From NCBI RefSeq assembly GCF_044197065.1, contig NZ_JBIQOI010000002.1:310001-374000 (forward strand): 64,000 nucleotides of DNA. Reading direction: 5' to 3'. The notes below the pieces were generated by a model that worked only from the letters and a program-made list of their open reading frames with translations, was not told the DNA's origin and searched no databases. Shown here piece by piece: positions 41,805 to 50,640 of this stretch (positions within the stretch are counted from its first letter, which is position 1; every line of letters starts with the position of its first letter). Origin of the DNA: Kluyvera ascorbata_C (GTDB taxonomy: Bacteria > Pseudomonadota > Gammaproteobacteria > Enterobacterales > Enterobacteriaceae). The position numbers were made by a program, and so were the translations under genes.

Positions 41805-42962
41805 CTACAGGTAGGTCACATTATCAATCTGGCGCTGCGTTTCATCATTCAGCCCCTGGATATCAAACCCAGGCATATCGCGAATGAATTCGAGGAACGG
41901 CGGCGCAATGCCGAGCAGGTCGAAATCCGCCGCGTGCAGCTGATAGCGAATCGTCTCTTCGTTACCCGCGGCCACCTTTTCCACCCAGTTCGGTTCAATG
42001 ATTAGCTGATGCCCCAGTGCCACAAAATCAATGCCGCTCTGCATCACCTCTTCCGCCTGTTCCGGCGTACGGATATTACCGACAGCGATAATCGGTTTGC
42101 GCGGGCTCGCCGCTTTAAGCTGAGTGACAATCGGCGCCGTATTGTGCTTATCACGCAGGGATGGTCGCCAGACGGAACCTAGCGAGACGTGAATATAGTC
42201 CAGCGCCGTCTCCTGCAGCTTCTCGACAAAATAACGGGTATCGTCGAGGGTAATGCCGGGCTCTTCAATCTCTTCCGGCGACAGGCGATAGCCGATGATG
42301 AAATCCGCGCGGCCGTACTGCTGTTTCACCTTCATCACCGCGTCAATCACCGCCATCGGCAGCGCCAGTCGCTTATCCAGCGAACCGCCCCATTGGTCGG
42401 TACGGCGGTTAGAGTGCGGCGACACAAACTGCTGGAGCAGATAGGTGTTCGCACCGTGCAGTTCAATCCCGTCGAAACCGGCCAGAATGGCGCGGCGGGT
42501 CGCTTCGGCAAAATCATTGATAAGGCTGACGACTTCATCACCGCTCAATTCACGCGGCGTTTCAGCCCCTTGACGCGGTGCAGCGACCGCGCTGGCGCTG
42601 ACCGGCTGGAGACCACGAGTGATCCACTGGTTGGTCATACGACCGGCGCTGAACATTTGCAGAATGGCTTTGGCGCCCCGGGCTTTTATCGCATAGGCCA
42701 GTTTTGCCAGCCCGGCGATTTTACCGTCATCCTCAACGCCTAATTGCCCTTCAAACCCTTTGCCCTCTTTGTTGATATAGGCCACCGGGGTAATAAACAG
42801 CCCTACGCCACCGGCACGCTGCTGCATATAGTGAATTTCTTCCAGGGTGACGGAGCCATCTTCAAATGACATCTGCTCCGTCATGGGCGGCAACACCACG
42901 CGGTTTTTAATTTCTACACCATTAGGCAAGGTAATAGGTTTAAGAAAACGATAGTCCTTCAT
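41805..42962 (-). CDS. Old-yellow-enzyme family NADH:flavin oxidoreductase
   Basis: A 385-aa FMN-dependent TIM-barrel enzyme. Conserved parts: RVVLPPMTEQMSFEDGSVT at the N-terminus, GFDGIELHGANTYLLQQFVS with the substrate-binding His-x-x-Asn pair, SPHSNRRTDQWGGSLDKRL, and the phosphate-binding IIAVGNIRTPEQAEEV. OYE enzymes reduce activated C=C bonds (enones, nitro compounds); the physiological substrate is unknown. It lies downstream of a LysR gene on the same strand with a 115-bp gap and ends convergent with the AraC regulator. Confidence 0.9.
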   Translation of the reverse strand: MKDYRFLKPITLPNGVEIKNRVVLPPMTEQMSFEDGSVTLEEIHYMQQRAGGVGLFITPVAYINKEGKGFEGQLGVEDDGKIAGLAKLAYAIKARGAKAILQMFSAGRMTNQWITRGLQPVSASAVAAPRQGAETPRELSGDEVVSLINDFAEATRRAILAGFDGIELHGANTYLLQQFVSPHSNRRTDQWGGSLDKRLALPMAVIDAVMKVKQQYGRADFIIGYRLSPEEIEEPGITLDDTRYFVEKLQETALDYIHVSLGSVWRPSLRDKHNTAPIVTQLKAASPRKPIIAVGNIRTPEQAEEVMQSGIDFVALGHQLIIEPNWVEKVAAGNEETIRYQLHAADFDLLGIAPPFLEFIRDMPGFDIQGLNDETQRQIDNVTYL

Positions 42963-43026
42963 GTCTGCTCCACGATAAAAATACTCAGACCGGAATGGTC
43001 ATCGATGGTGGGCATACTAAAACAAA

Positions 43027-43040
43027 CATTCGGGAATGTG
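43027..43040. promoter_or_regulatory. Dyad upstream of the oxidoreductase gene, possible LysR site
   Basis: ACATTCGGGAATGT is a perfect 6-bp inverted repeat with a two-base centre, 65 bp before the oxidoreductase start and just after the LysR stop. LysR proteins bind interrupted dyads near -65, so this is a plausible operator. Confidence 0.35.
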
Positions 43041-43077
43041 TGTCCCATATCGGGGGCGTACAAGGCGCAGAAAAGGC

Positions 43078-44004
43078 TTACGCAGGGGTAATGCGCTCCC
43101 AGGGCGCACCGAGCGCCTGCCACTCTTCCGCAATCAGGTCGACAAAGCCGCGGATGCGCGGAGAAAGGTAGCGTTTGCTGGGATAAATAATACGTACCGG
43201 GTCCGGCGGGATCTTAAATTCGGTCAGAATAGCCACCAGCGTGCCTTGTGCCAGCGCCTCGGCAGCAAGGTAGTCCGGCAGTTGAATAATGCCAAAACCA
43301 GACAGCGCAGAGGAGAGCATCGCCTCCGAGCTATCAATATCAATACGCCCCGGCCCTTCATAGACAAATTCACCGTCGGGCGTTGCATAGCGCCAGCTCC
43401 GCCGCCGCTCTGCGCTGCGAAAGAAAATAGTGTCATGCTCGCGCAGCGCCTCGGGGGTGATCGGCATACCGCGCTCAGCGAGATAGCGGGGCGATGCGCA
43501 GGTAATCATATGCTGGGTGGCGATGGTACGGGTCAGGATGCGCGAATCCACCCGCGGCGCGCCAATACGAATGGCGATATCAAACCCTTCATCGATAAGA
43601 TCCACAAAACGATCGGTAAAAACCACATCGGCACGTAGCGCAGGCGATGCCCGTAAAAAGCGGTCAATAACCGGTAAAATATGGCGCTGCCCCAAGGAAA
43701 GCGGTGCGGTTAACCGTAGCGTCCCTGTCGGTTTTTCACGCCGCAGCGCCATGGCGTCATCGACCGCTTCAAGGTCTTCCAGGATACGTTTGCAGCGCTC
43801 ATACATAATGCACCCTTCCTCTGTCAGACTAAGCTGACGGGTGGTACGGGTGAGCAGCCGCACGCCGAGCTGCGCTTCAAGACGCGTAATGCTTTTACCA
43901 ATGGCCGAACGCGACAGGCCCACGCTGGTCGTCGCCCGGGTATAGCTGCCAGCATCGACCGCGGCGATAAACGCCGCAATATCGCCAATACGGTTGAGTT
44001 CCAT
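43078..44004 (-). CDS. LysR-family transcriptional regulator
   Basis: A 308-aa protein with the N-terminal winged HTH (AAVDAGSYTRATTSVGLSRS, AIGKSITRLEAQLGVRLLTR, TTRQLSLTEEG) and a C-terminal LysR effector domain with VDLIDEGFDIAIRIGAPRVD, typical of the subgroup with DxGVDVAIR-type motifs near quinone or aldehyde responsive oxidoreductases. The ATG at 44004 removes a 21-residue extension without homology. It reads toward the OYE gene, its likely target. Confidence 0.9.
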   Translation of the reverse strand: MELNRIGDIAAFIAAVDAGSYTRATTSVGLSRSAIGKSITRLEAQLGVRLLTRTTRQLSLTEEGCIMYERCKRILEDLEAVDDAMALRREKPTGTLRLTAPLSLGQRHILPVIDRFLRASPALRADVVFTDRFVDLIDEGFDIAIRIGAPRVDSRILTRTIATQHMITCASPRYLAERGMPITPEALREHDTIFFRSAERRRSWRYATPDGEFVYEGPGRIDIDSSEAMLSSALSGFGIIQLPDYLAAEALAQGTLVAILTEFKIPPDPVRIIYPSKRYLSPRIRGFVDLIAEEWQALGAPWERITPA

Positions 44005-44125
44005 GTCCGCCTCACTTATACGGGAAAAATATTCCCCAAATACGAGCAGTATAGCGAGCGCAAACATCCCCGGATAGCGACAACATCGGCGTCAGGAAAC
44101 AGCCAATATTTCGCGAGTGATACCG

Positions 44126-44725
44126 TCAGGCTTTTTCACGCGACAGTTTGCGCTTTTCACACGGGGCAGCGCCCGCCTGCGGAATGAAAATCGCCTTAAT
44201 CACATCATAAAAAATATGGCTGTTTCTGATGTTGAATTGATGCATTGCATCGCGCTTGATAGCGCTGACTCTTTTTTCCGAGCGTCCCGTGATGCGGGTT
44301 AATAGCTCCGGCTTCATTCCCATGCTGAGCGATAGCAGAATAAACAGTTCATTATCCGACAACGAAAAATACTGCGCCTGTTCAATTTCCTCGCGAGGCT
44401 CCCGACTCTGCACATCTATCAGCACGTGGCTCACGTTGTTTTTAATACTATAAACCACCAGCCCCCGGCACTTGCGCAATAAATAGCCAACTATCAAGGG
44501 TGATATTGCTTCCGTGAGTACCATGACGTTCTGGTACAAAAATCGAGCGGGCTCTGCCTTCAGGGCATCAATCGTTTGGCGAATATCCAGGTCATTGAGT
44601 ACGATAATAGCGTCTATCGGCGCATTGTTAATTTTATACTGAGGTGCTTCAGAAGACGAAAAATTTAATATTTCTTTAACACCATAATTAAGAAATATAT
44701 TATCACTAAAGCTGACAACCTCCAT
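44126..44725 (-). CDS. LuxR-type helix-turn-helix regulator, fimbria-associated
   Basis: A 199-aa protein that I do not recognise by name. The C-terminal part looks like a LuxR-family HTH: SLSDNELFILLSLSMGMKPE, LLTRITGRSEKRVSAIKRDA, then MHQFNIRNSHIFYDVIKAIF. The N-terminal 110 residues resemble the degenerate receiver-like domain of small enteric fimbrial or capsule regulators, without a phosphorylatable Asp in an obvious place. A GGGAG site precedes the ATG. With the Crp-like gene divergent to it, it likely controls the adjoining fimbrial operon. Confidence 0.7.
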   Translation of the reverse strand: MEVVSFSDNIFLNYGVKEILNFSSSEAPQYKINNAPIDAIIVLNDLDIRQTIDALKAEPARFLYQNVMVLTEAISPLIVGYLLRKCRGLVVYSIKNNVSHVLIDVQSREPREEIEQAQYFSLSDNELFILLSLSMGMKPELLTRITGRSEKRVSAIKRDAMHQFNIRNSHIFYDVIKAIFIPQAGAAPCEKRKLSREKA

Positions 44726-44965
44726 CTACATTACTCCCGGTAGCCTTTTTCACTGTAAAATATTAACCAGCAAGAAATATTATTACAACAGATGCCGCCG
44801 TCCATTATTGGACTCATTCTTTGCATCTAAAATACCGATTTCGGACTCCATTAAAGGATTAGTCTTATTCGACATAATAAATCAAAAACAATCATTAACA
44901 TCAGCTATATAATCCAATTTCGGCATGCTATACTCTTTTCATATTACTTCACCGAGAAATAATGC
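44726..44965. promoter_or_regulatory. Divergent regulator promoter region with clustered CC-N6-GG dyads
   Basis: 240 bp of AT-rich DNA between two regulator genes. It contains CCATTATTGG (44802-44811, within the perfect dyad GTCCATTATTGGAC), CCGATTTCGG (44835-44844), CCATTAAAGG (44848-44857) and CCAATTTCGG (44914-44923). Two further CC-N6-GG elements occur in the fimbrial leader at 55411 and 55448. They may be operators for one of the flanking regulators. Confidence 0.4.
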
Positions 44966-45652
44966 ATGTCGCAATCAGATGATTTACCTCGTCCATTGCA
45001 CGCCTTCGAGTTTAGCCAAAAAACTAAGCCACTAAAGGCAATAATGGATTTACATAAAGTATTAGCACCTTTTGGTACGGCCTTTACCCTGAATGCCGCC
45101 ACTAAAATGTTGCTCAGTAACGACAGGGAAACAGCGTTTATTTTATTGGTGACCACCGGATGCTTTTCCGTGAGTCACGCGCAGGTTGATTTGCATATGG
45201 CTACCGTATTCGCGCCTACCGTCGTAGGTCTCATCGACGGCTACAGCCTATACTACGATGTTCAGGCACGCCCGCAGCACTATATTCGCGCGGAAACAGA
45301 CTGTACCGGATGGATTATTCCGCTGGATCTCTTTGTTGAGAAGTGTGATGAATTTAATTTATGGCATGATATTGCCAGGATTCTGGCGCAGCGCGTCATG
45401 GTGATGAGCGCCCGCGACAGCGAACTGGTGGGCAACGATGCCTACAGTAAAATTCGCTCACTGTTAATGGAATTATGGCTTTACCCTGAAGATATCCGCC
45501 TGCAAATTAAAGTTTCTTCATTTATTCAACGCCGCACGCGAATTTCGCGCAGCCGAATCATGGACGTTCTCGCTGAATTAAAAAAAGGAAATTATATCGA
45601 AATGAAATCAGGTGTCCTGACCGCTATGGATAAATTACCTGTCGCCTTCTGA
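44966..45652 (+). CDS. Crp/Fnr-like winged-helix regulator (IprA/YaiV type)
   Basis: A 228-aa protein with an N-terminal cyclic-nucleotide-binding-like fold (TAFILLVTTGCFSVSHAQVD, FAPTVVGLIDGYSLYYDVQA, AETDCTGWIIPLDLF) and a C-terminal winged helix (VSSFIQRRTRISRSRIMDVLAELKKGNYIEM). Enteric relatives are YaiV/IprA-type proteins, often near fimbrial clusters; IprA affects hydrogen peroxide resistance in Salmonella. Residues that bind cAMP in CRP are not evident. It ends two bases before the convergent oligosaccharyltransferase stop, so it belongs to the fimbrial island. Confidence 0.75.
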   Translation: MSQSDDLPRPLHAFEFSQKTKPLKAIMDLHKVLAPFGTAFTLNAATKMLLSNDRETAFILLVTTGCFSVSHAQVDLHMATVFAPTVVGLIDGYSLYYDVQARPQHYIRAETDCTGWIIPLDLFVEKCDEFNLWHDIARILAQRVMVMSARDSELVGNDAYSKIRSLLMELWLYPEDIRLQIKVSSFIQRRTRISRSRIMDVLAELKKGNYIEMKSGVLTAMDKLPVAF

Positions 45653-45654
45653 TA

Positions 45655-47343
45655 TTATTGAAAACGAGGTTCTTCGCTAAATAATCGTTGCGCTTCAGAT
45701 TTTAACGTTTGGCCGGCAAACGTATTACCCAAAAATAAATTAACGTTGATCATATTATCGTACATGTCGTCATCAACCCAGATATTTAGCCAATTATCCG
45801 CCTGAGCGGTGAACGCCAATAACGCCTGCCGATCGCCGGAATGTTGATATTCCACAATCAATGCCTGTGCGCGATCTTTCTTTAACCGCTCAATACCTAA
45901 CCCCGTCTCATGTAGCGTTAGCACCTCACGGTAATCGTTGTCGGGCTGTTGTTCAAAACCGGTTAAAACCTCCTGTTGGCGCAGCGTCGCTAAAACCACA
46001 AACGCCCACAGCCAGACGCCACTCAATATCAGCGCAGAAAACCATGGGAGCCGTGAAAACGTCAACGTACGCGCAGCGTCCTGCTCAGCGCTGGCAAGAC
46101 TCAGCAATAAAATAAAGGTTAGCCAGTGCGCGGTCGATTGGTAGAACGGGTATTCCACTTGGGTATGGAGCAGCAAAGGGAGTAAGCAGCACAACAGCGA
46201 CAGCCTTGAGCGGGTGGTTCGCCGTAGAAATATCACCCCGCCCGCCCACGCCATCATCACCAGCCCCAATAGTGCGACAACACCCCCTTCCACCCACCAG
46301 TAGAGGATTTCATTATGCGGATGCGGGATGACGCGTATGCCGTTGTCAATCGGCACCGCGCGGTCGGCAATAAAGTGGCTAAAGTGCCAGACATAGCCAC
46401 CATATCCCCAACCGAACACGGGATGTTCTGCAATCATGCGCCCGGTTTCGCGCAAAATCATCAGCCGTTGCAGCGTGGAGCCTTGATGCTGTGCCAGCGC
46501 ATCGGTCAGTGAGATGGGCATCATCAGCGCCCCGACATAGGCCCCGACCACCGGCAGCCCCAGCAGCACAACCCGTCGCCAGACGGGATTCTCTCGCCAG
46601 TAGAGACCGGCCATTCCACCATACACGCCGAGCGCACTAAGCCAACCAATGCGCGATTGGATCTCAGTTAGCGCGCAGAACATCACCAGAATCGCCGCGC
46701 TGGCCAGCGCCATACGCCAGGTCTCCAGACGCGGATCCTGACAGCGAAAAAAGGGGGACCCGATACTGTATAACCACACCGCCGCGCCACAGGCCAGAAA
46801 CGATCCCGCCACGTTTCGCTGCTGAAACACGCTGATATTTCCCGGTGACGCTGCCAGCACCTGTTGTTCAAACCCCGGGAGCATGACCGGAAGATGCAGC
46901 CCCAACAGGCTGTAGACCGCCTGTATCAGCCCGGCCAGCGCCACCAGATACAGCACTATCTGCCGCTGACGAAGGCTAAAGCGGCAGTTTGTCATCAGTA
47001 GCAGCAGAAACACGCCTCCCCACAGTCCGGCGAAGCGCGGCAGCGCCTCAAGCCGCCAATCAGCGCCAGGGCTCCACGCCAGCGGTACGCTCATCAACAG
47101 CGCGCCGAAGATTATCCACCGGGTGCCCGGCATCAGGATTAACGTGGTGCGAATCAACGATGACCAGCCGCAGCCGAGCATCACCAATAGGCAAAACCAG
47201 ACCCACAGCGAGGTCGGCAGTTCGCTACCAGTGCCGCCCATATTGGGTATCACCAGATGCATCACGACGAGGTAAATCACGGCCAACATAACCACTAACA
47301 TGGTGGAAATCGGGTGGGTAACGTCCCTGTTTTGCTTCTCCAT
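45655..47343 (-). CDS. Wzy_C/PglL-type O-oligosaccharyltransferase in the fimbrial operon
   Basis: Polytopic membrane protein of 562 aa with about eleven to thirteen spans and a large periplasmic C-terminal part. QQRNVAGSFLACGAAVWLY resembles the PglL_A motif of protein glycosylation ligases, IPHPHNEILYWWVEGG is the Wzy_C/WaaL/PglL histidine motif, and VEYPFYQSTAHWLTFILLL leads into a Wzy_C_2-like tail. This set is typical of PglL-type bacterial O-OTases that move lipid-linked glycans to Ser/Thr of pilins. Alternatives are an O-antigen ligase or polymerase, but no glycan-synthesis genes are near. It starts 4 bp after the second chaperone stop, as the last gene of the operon, so the pilins are the obvious acceptors. 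Function is inferred. Confidence 0.8.
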   Translation of the reverse strand: MEKQNRDVTHPISTMLVVMLAVIYLVVMHLVIPNMGGTGSELPTSLWVWFCLLVMLGCGWSSLIRTTLILMPGTRWIIFGALLMSVPLAWSPGADWRLEALPRFAGLWGGVFLLLLMTNCRFSLRQRQIVLYLVALAGLIQAVYSLLGLHLPVMLPGFEQQVLAASPGNISVFQQRNVAGSFLACGAAVWLYSIGSPFFRCQDPRLETWRMALASAAILVMFCALTEIQSRIGWLSALGVYGGMAGLYWRENPVWRRVVLLGLPVVGAYVGALMMPISLTDALAQHQGSTLQRLMILRETGRMIAEHPVFGWGYGGYVWHFSHFIADRAVPIDNGIRVIPHPHNEILYWWVEGGVVALLGLVMMAWAGGVIFLRRTTRSRLSLLCCLLPLLLHTQVEYPFYQSTAHWLTFILLLSLASAEQDAARTLTFSRLPWFSALILSGVWLWAFVVLATLRQQEVLTGFEQQPDNDYREVLTLHETGLGIERLKKDRAQALIVEYQHSGDRQALLAFTAQADNWLNIWVDDDMYDNMINVNLFLGNTFAGQTLKSEAQRLFSEEPRFQ

Positions 47344-47347
47344 CGCC

Positions 47348-48019
47348 TTACCTCAAGGTCTGCGTCAGTTCGGGCATGACGCGCCCATAATCATTGATAG
47401 TTTGCCACTGCACCACGCAGGCTCCCGCCGCCGGACATCCGTTTTTCGCGTCGCTTGCGAACGGCGCGATCATCCCTGCATTGTCAACCGTGCTACCGTT
47501 CACCCGCAGATTAAACAGCGTGACGTAATACGGCGTCGGGTTGCTTATCTGAACCTGCCGCCCCTGCTTTTTCCATACCAGTTGACGATAAGCCTCCTCT
47601 TCGCGCCCTTTCAGGCCTGCCGGGCGATAGAAAAGCTTCATCCGACTACGGATAGCCACCTGCAGCGAGTTTGGCGGTTGTTTCCCCTGCGTTTCTGGAA
47701 TGCTGGCCACGCTCAGCCAGAACAGGCTTTCCCGGTCGGCTGGCAGGTCGCCGCCGATACGCATAATGCGCACAATATTGCTATGGCCTGGCAGCAGTGG
47801 AAATAGGGGCGGCGTAGTCATAAACGGCACGTCATTACCCGCCTGGCCCTGCGCATTCAACACTTTCGACAGGACAAGATAACGTTGTTGCGCGGTGTTA
47901 TTCACCGTAAAGGTGATACTCGGTTTGTCGGCATCAAAAATAAACCGGGTACCGTCAACGGTGACGCCCGCATGGGCCCCAAAGCAGCAAGCCAGCAGCG
48001 CAAAAACGGTCTTTTTCAT
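47348..48019 (-). CDS. Second fimbrial periplasmic chaperone (PapD/FimC family)
   Basis: A 223-aa protein with a signal peptide (KKTVFALLACCFGAHA), a G1-type strand region (NNTAQQRYLVLSKVLNAQG, PPLFPLLPGHSNIVRIMRIG, PADRESLFWLSVASIPE) and a C-terminal domain with NPTPYYVTLFNLRVNG, all chaperone hallmarks. Two extra cysteines (NGCPAAGACVVQWQ) could form a disulfide. It differs clearly from the FimC-like chaperone of the same operon, so it may serve the three pilins encoded just upstream. The ATG at 48019 follows GAGGGA. Confidence 0.88.
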   Translation of the reverse strand: MKKTVFALLACCFGAHAGVTVDGTRFIFDADKPSITFTVNNTAQQRYLVLSKVLNAQGQAGNDVPFMTTPPLFPLLPGHSNIVRIMRIGGDLPADRESLFWLSVASIPETQGKQPPNSLQVAIRSRMKLFYRPAGLKGREEEAYRQLVWKKQGRQVQISNPTPYYVTLFNLRVNGSTVDNAGMIAPFASDAKNGCPAAGACVVQWQTINDYGRVMPELTQTLR

Positions 48020-48033
48020 CACAGCGTCCCTCA

Positions 48034-48543
48034 CTATTGCCAGGTCAGCGTAAACGTCGCGGTTGCATTTGCCGTACCGCTGGTCACGCTATTCGCCGTC
48101 GCAATATAGCGAGCGTAGAAAGTAAACTGATTGTCGGTGAGCGTCGGGTCCAGCGCATAACGCGCGGAGGCCTGGTTCAGCGGCAGACGGGTATGATCGG
48201 CATTTTGCAGTTCGATACCAATCCCCTGCGCCGCATCGCGGTCGCTATCGACAGCCAGCAGCGTTTTATCGTCGTTATCCGCCGCGCCGCTGAAGGTAAA
48301 ATCGACGCCCGTGGCGGCCGCACCGCACTTTTGCAGGTCGATGACAAAGGCCACCGGCTGCGAACCGCTACCCTGGGTGGCAAACTGTTTCGCGGAGATA
48401 TCCCCCAGCGGCACAGTTTGGGCCTGTGAGGACGGCGCCACAATACAGGTATTGTCCTGAATGGTACCGCTGACGTTAACGGTGCCGTCGTGAGCCTGAA
48501 CGCCCGCACAGGCCAGCAGGAGAAGCATGAGGTTAACTTTCAT
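48034..48543 (-). CDS. Minor fimbrial subunit (third in the distal pilin trio)
   Basis: A 169-aa type-1-like pilin. It has a signal peptide ending AGVQAHD, then GTVNVSGTIQDNTCIVAPSS with the first conserved cysteine, DLQKCGAAATGVDFTFSG with the second, and the C-terminal TATFTLTWQ beta-strand used for chaperone binding. Its start overlaps the previous pilin's stop (TAATG). It is more divergent than its two neighbours and may be an adaptor or a terminator subunit. Confidence 0.85.
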   Translation of the reverse strand: MKVNLMLLLLACAGVQAHDGTVNVSGTIQDNTCIVAPSSQAQTVPLGDISAKQFATQGSGSQPVAFVIDLQKCGAAATGVDFTFSGAADNDDKTLLAVDSDRDAAQGIGIELQNADHTRLPLNQASARYALDPTLTDNQFTFYARYIATANSVTSGTANATATFTLTWQ

Positions 48544-49058
48544 TACTGGTAACTCAGGTCAAAGTACATAACCGACGACGCGTTACCGGCGGTAACCGGG
48601 ATTTTCGTCGCCATATAGCGCAGGTAAAAGGTCAACGTGTTGTCACCTTCGCCTAGCGCAAAAGGCTTGCTCTGGCTATTCAGCGGGATCTGCCCGCCGT
48701 CTTTATCCAGCACCTCGACCCCCACGCCGCTCGCCATATTGCCGCCGCCGCTGGTATCACTGAGCGCCAGTAGCGTGGTGTTATCGGTATCAGCATCGCC
48801 GCTGAAGGTAATGGCCCCACCCGCAATTTCTGCCGTGCAGTTATTGAGGGTAATGCTTAATAGCGCTTTGCCCTGGACGTCACCGACGCTGCTAAAGCTG
48901 TTGGCGGCAAAATCGCCGATGCGAATATTTTTAGTCTGGCTGTTGCTGTCCACGTCGCAGCTGCTGGCATAAATTGACCCGGTAATATTGACCGTGCCGT
49001 CATGGGCCATTGCCGCCAGGCTTAGCGTACTCATCAAAAAAAAGACACAGGCTTTCAT
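48543..49058 (-). CDS. Minor fimbrial subunit (second in the distal pilin trio)
   Basis: A 171-aa pilin with signal peptide (MKACVFFLMSTLSLAAMA), Cys pair in YASSCDVDSN and LNNCTAEIAGG, and C-terminal SSVMYFDLSYQ with the penultimate tyrosine typical of donor strands. It shares long stretches with the pilin upstream (LRY-ATKIPVTAGNASSVMYFD), indicating recent duplication. It lies 7 bp after that gene. Confidence 0.86.
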   Translation of the reverse strand: MKACVFFLMSTLSLAAMAHDGTVNITGSIYASSCDVDSNSQTKNIRIGDFAANSFSSVGDVQGKALLSITLNNCTAEIAGGAITFSGDADTDNTTLLALSDTSGGGNMASGVGVEVLDKDGGQIPLNSQSKPFALGEGDNTLTFYLRYMATKIPVTAGNASSVMYFDLSYQ

Positions 49059-49065
49059 CGTCCGC

Positions 49066-49602
49066 TCACTGGTAGGTCACATCGAAATACATCACCGACG
49101 AGGCGTTACCGGCGGTGACCGGGATCTTCGTCGCCTGATAGCGCAGGAAGAAGGTCAACGTATTGTTGTCACCTTCCTGTAACGTCTGGCTGTCGCTTGC
49201 AGTGTTGATAGGCACGCTTTTTTTATTGGCATCGAGGATCTCCACGCCGACGCCGGAGGCCATCCCACCTTTGCCTGCGGTGTCGGATAACGCGAGAAGC
49301 TTGCTGTTATCGTTATCCTGCGTACCGCTAAACATCACCGAGGCTCCGGCGATGCCGCTGCTACAGTTATTCAGCCGAATCAGCAGGTCCGCCGTGGCTG
49401 AGACGTCCCCTACCGCATGAAACGCGTTGCTGCTGAAGTTGCCGATAAAAATGGTTTGCAGCGTGTCTGCCGTTTCAACATCGCAGGTGGACGCCACGAC
49501 GGTACCGCTCATATCAATTTCCACACCGTTATCCGCCGCATAACCGGTGGACAGGCACAGCGCCCAGCTTGCCGCCAGCCAGTATTTCTGCTTCCCGAAC
49601 AT
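49066..49602 (-). CDS. Minor fimbrial subunit (first in the distal pilin trio)
   Basis: A 178-aa pilin with signal peptide (WLAASWALCLSTGYAAD), Cys pair in VASTCDVETAD and LNNCSSGIAGAS, and C-terminus SSVMYFDVTYQ. The second of two adjacent ATGs gives better spacing from GAGG. It follows the adhesin gene by 9 bp. In type 1 operons the adhesin is normally last, so this pilin opens an added module. Confidence 0.86.
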   Translation of the reverse strand: MFGKQKYWLAASWALCLSTGYAADNGVEIDMSGTVVASTCDVETADTLQTIFIGNFSSNAFHAVGDVSATADLLIRLNNCSSGIAGASVMFSGTQDNDNSKLLALSDTAGKGGMASGVGVEILDANKKSVPINTASDSQTLQEGDNNTLTFFLRYQATKIPVTAGNASSVMYFDVTYQ

Positions 49603-49611
49603 CATGACGCC

Positions 49612-50625
49612 TCAGTTAAAGTCGACCACGATATAGGCCTGCGCATGGAACACTCCCTGCTGCGGCTTTTTACCGGTGGCGCTGATAGGAAAGACGGTAA
49701 ACGGTACCGTCGCGGCGTAGTTATCAAGCTGGAACGCAATTGTGCCGGTGTTAGGGGTAATCACGTTGCCGAGAATATCGGTGAACTGAACGGCGATATC
49801 ACTGTTGTCGCTGGCAATCGCCGTCGGTTCATTGACGTCAGCCTGCCCCTGAAAACGGAAGCTCAGGCTTGCCATTTCGCTCACGCCCCCCGAACACTTC
49901 ACCGGCACCTGTTTACTCACTGGAGTAAATCCTGAAGGTTTTTGCCCTTTGGTTTTGAAGTTGCCGGAGGAGAGGGTGCCAAAGTCGATGGTGATCACCT
50001 GGTTGCTATTCACCTCACAGCTTTGCGGCACGGTAATCGAACCGCTAAACGAGATGGTATAAACCGGCGTGCCGAACGGCGAACTGTTGTTACGGTTGAT
50101 GTAGACGTTAAATAACCGCGTCTGGGGGATCGTCACGTTACCAACAAAAGGCCTGGCGATTTTTATCTGCAACGTGATGTTAGAGTCTGAAACCGGGAAG
50201 TCACAGCCATCGGAAACGCAGCCATCCTGGCCCATTTTGGCGTAGTTTGCCGGAGCATAAATATCACCCGCGACCGCATCAGTGACCCGCAGCGCCCCCT
50301 CAAGATAGTCGTTGAGCTGAAGGTATTTCCAGTTGCCGGACGTCTCAACCACCGGGTAGTTTGAGACGTAGGAACGATAGGTGTAATTGTTCTGGTTAGC
50401 GATCACCTTTGGGCACTTTGCACTCATATTGATATCGCCAGAACGCACTACCTGGGTGGTTTTACCCGCCACGTTCGTATCCGCCGTCATTGACGACGAA
50501 ACGTCAAAGTTCTCGTTTTGTGTCGACCCTGTGGCGTTGGAACAGCTGTCCGACGAGCCAGCAAACGCCGTGCTGGCTGCGCTCAGCAGCAGTAAACTAA
50601 ACAGCATTTTAATTAATATTTTCAT
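49612..50625 (-). CDS. FimH-like two-domain fimbrial tip adhesin
   Basis: A 337-aa subunit, twice the length of a pilin. A signal peptide (LLLLSAASTAFA) is followed by an N-terminal receptor-binding domain of about 165 residues with its own cysteines (DSCSNATGS, AKCPKVIAN, DGCVSDGCDFPVS), then a pilin domain (SCEVNSNQVITIDFGTLSSG, VKCSGGVSEMASLSFRFQGQ) ending in AQAYIVVDFN. The lectin domain does not look like FimH in detail, so the receptor is unknown. It lies 15 bp after the usher stop. Confidence 0.86.
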   Translation of the reverse strand: MKILIKMLFSLLLLSAASTAFAGSSDSCSNATGSTQNENFDVSSSMTADTNVAGKTTQVVRSGDINMSAKCPKVIANQNNYTYRSYVSNYPVVETSGNWKYLQLNDYLEGALRVTDAVAGDIYAPANYAKMGQDGCVSDGCDFPVSDSNITLQIKIARPFVGNVTIPQTRLFNVYINRNNSSPFGTPVYTISFSGSITVPQSCEVNSNQVITIDFGTLSSGNFKTKGQKPSGFTPVSKQVPVKCSGGVSEMASLSFRFQGQADVNEPTAIASDNSDIAVQFTDILGNVITPNTGTIAFQLDNYAATVPFTVFPISATGKKPQQGVFHAQAYIVVDFN

Positions 50626-50640
50626 GTGGTTTCCGCAGAG

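Noticed and set aside
45655..47343. Plain O-antigen ligase WaaL or polymerase Wzy
   Set aside because: No LPS or O-antigen genes are near, the gene is embedded in a fimbrial operon, and the QQRNVAGSF motif points to PglL. Not fully excluded without a profile search.
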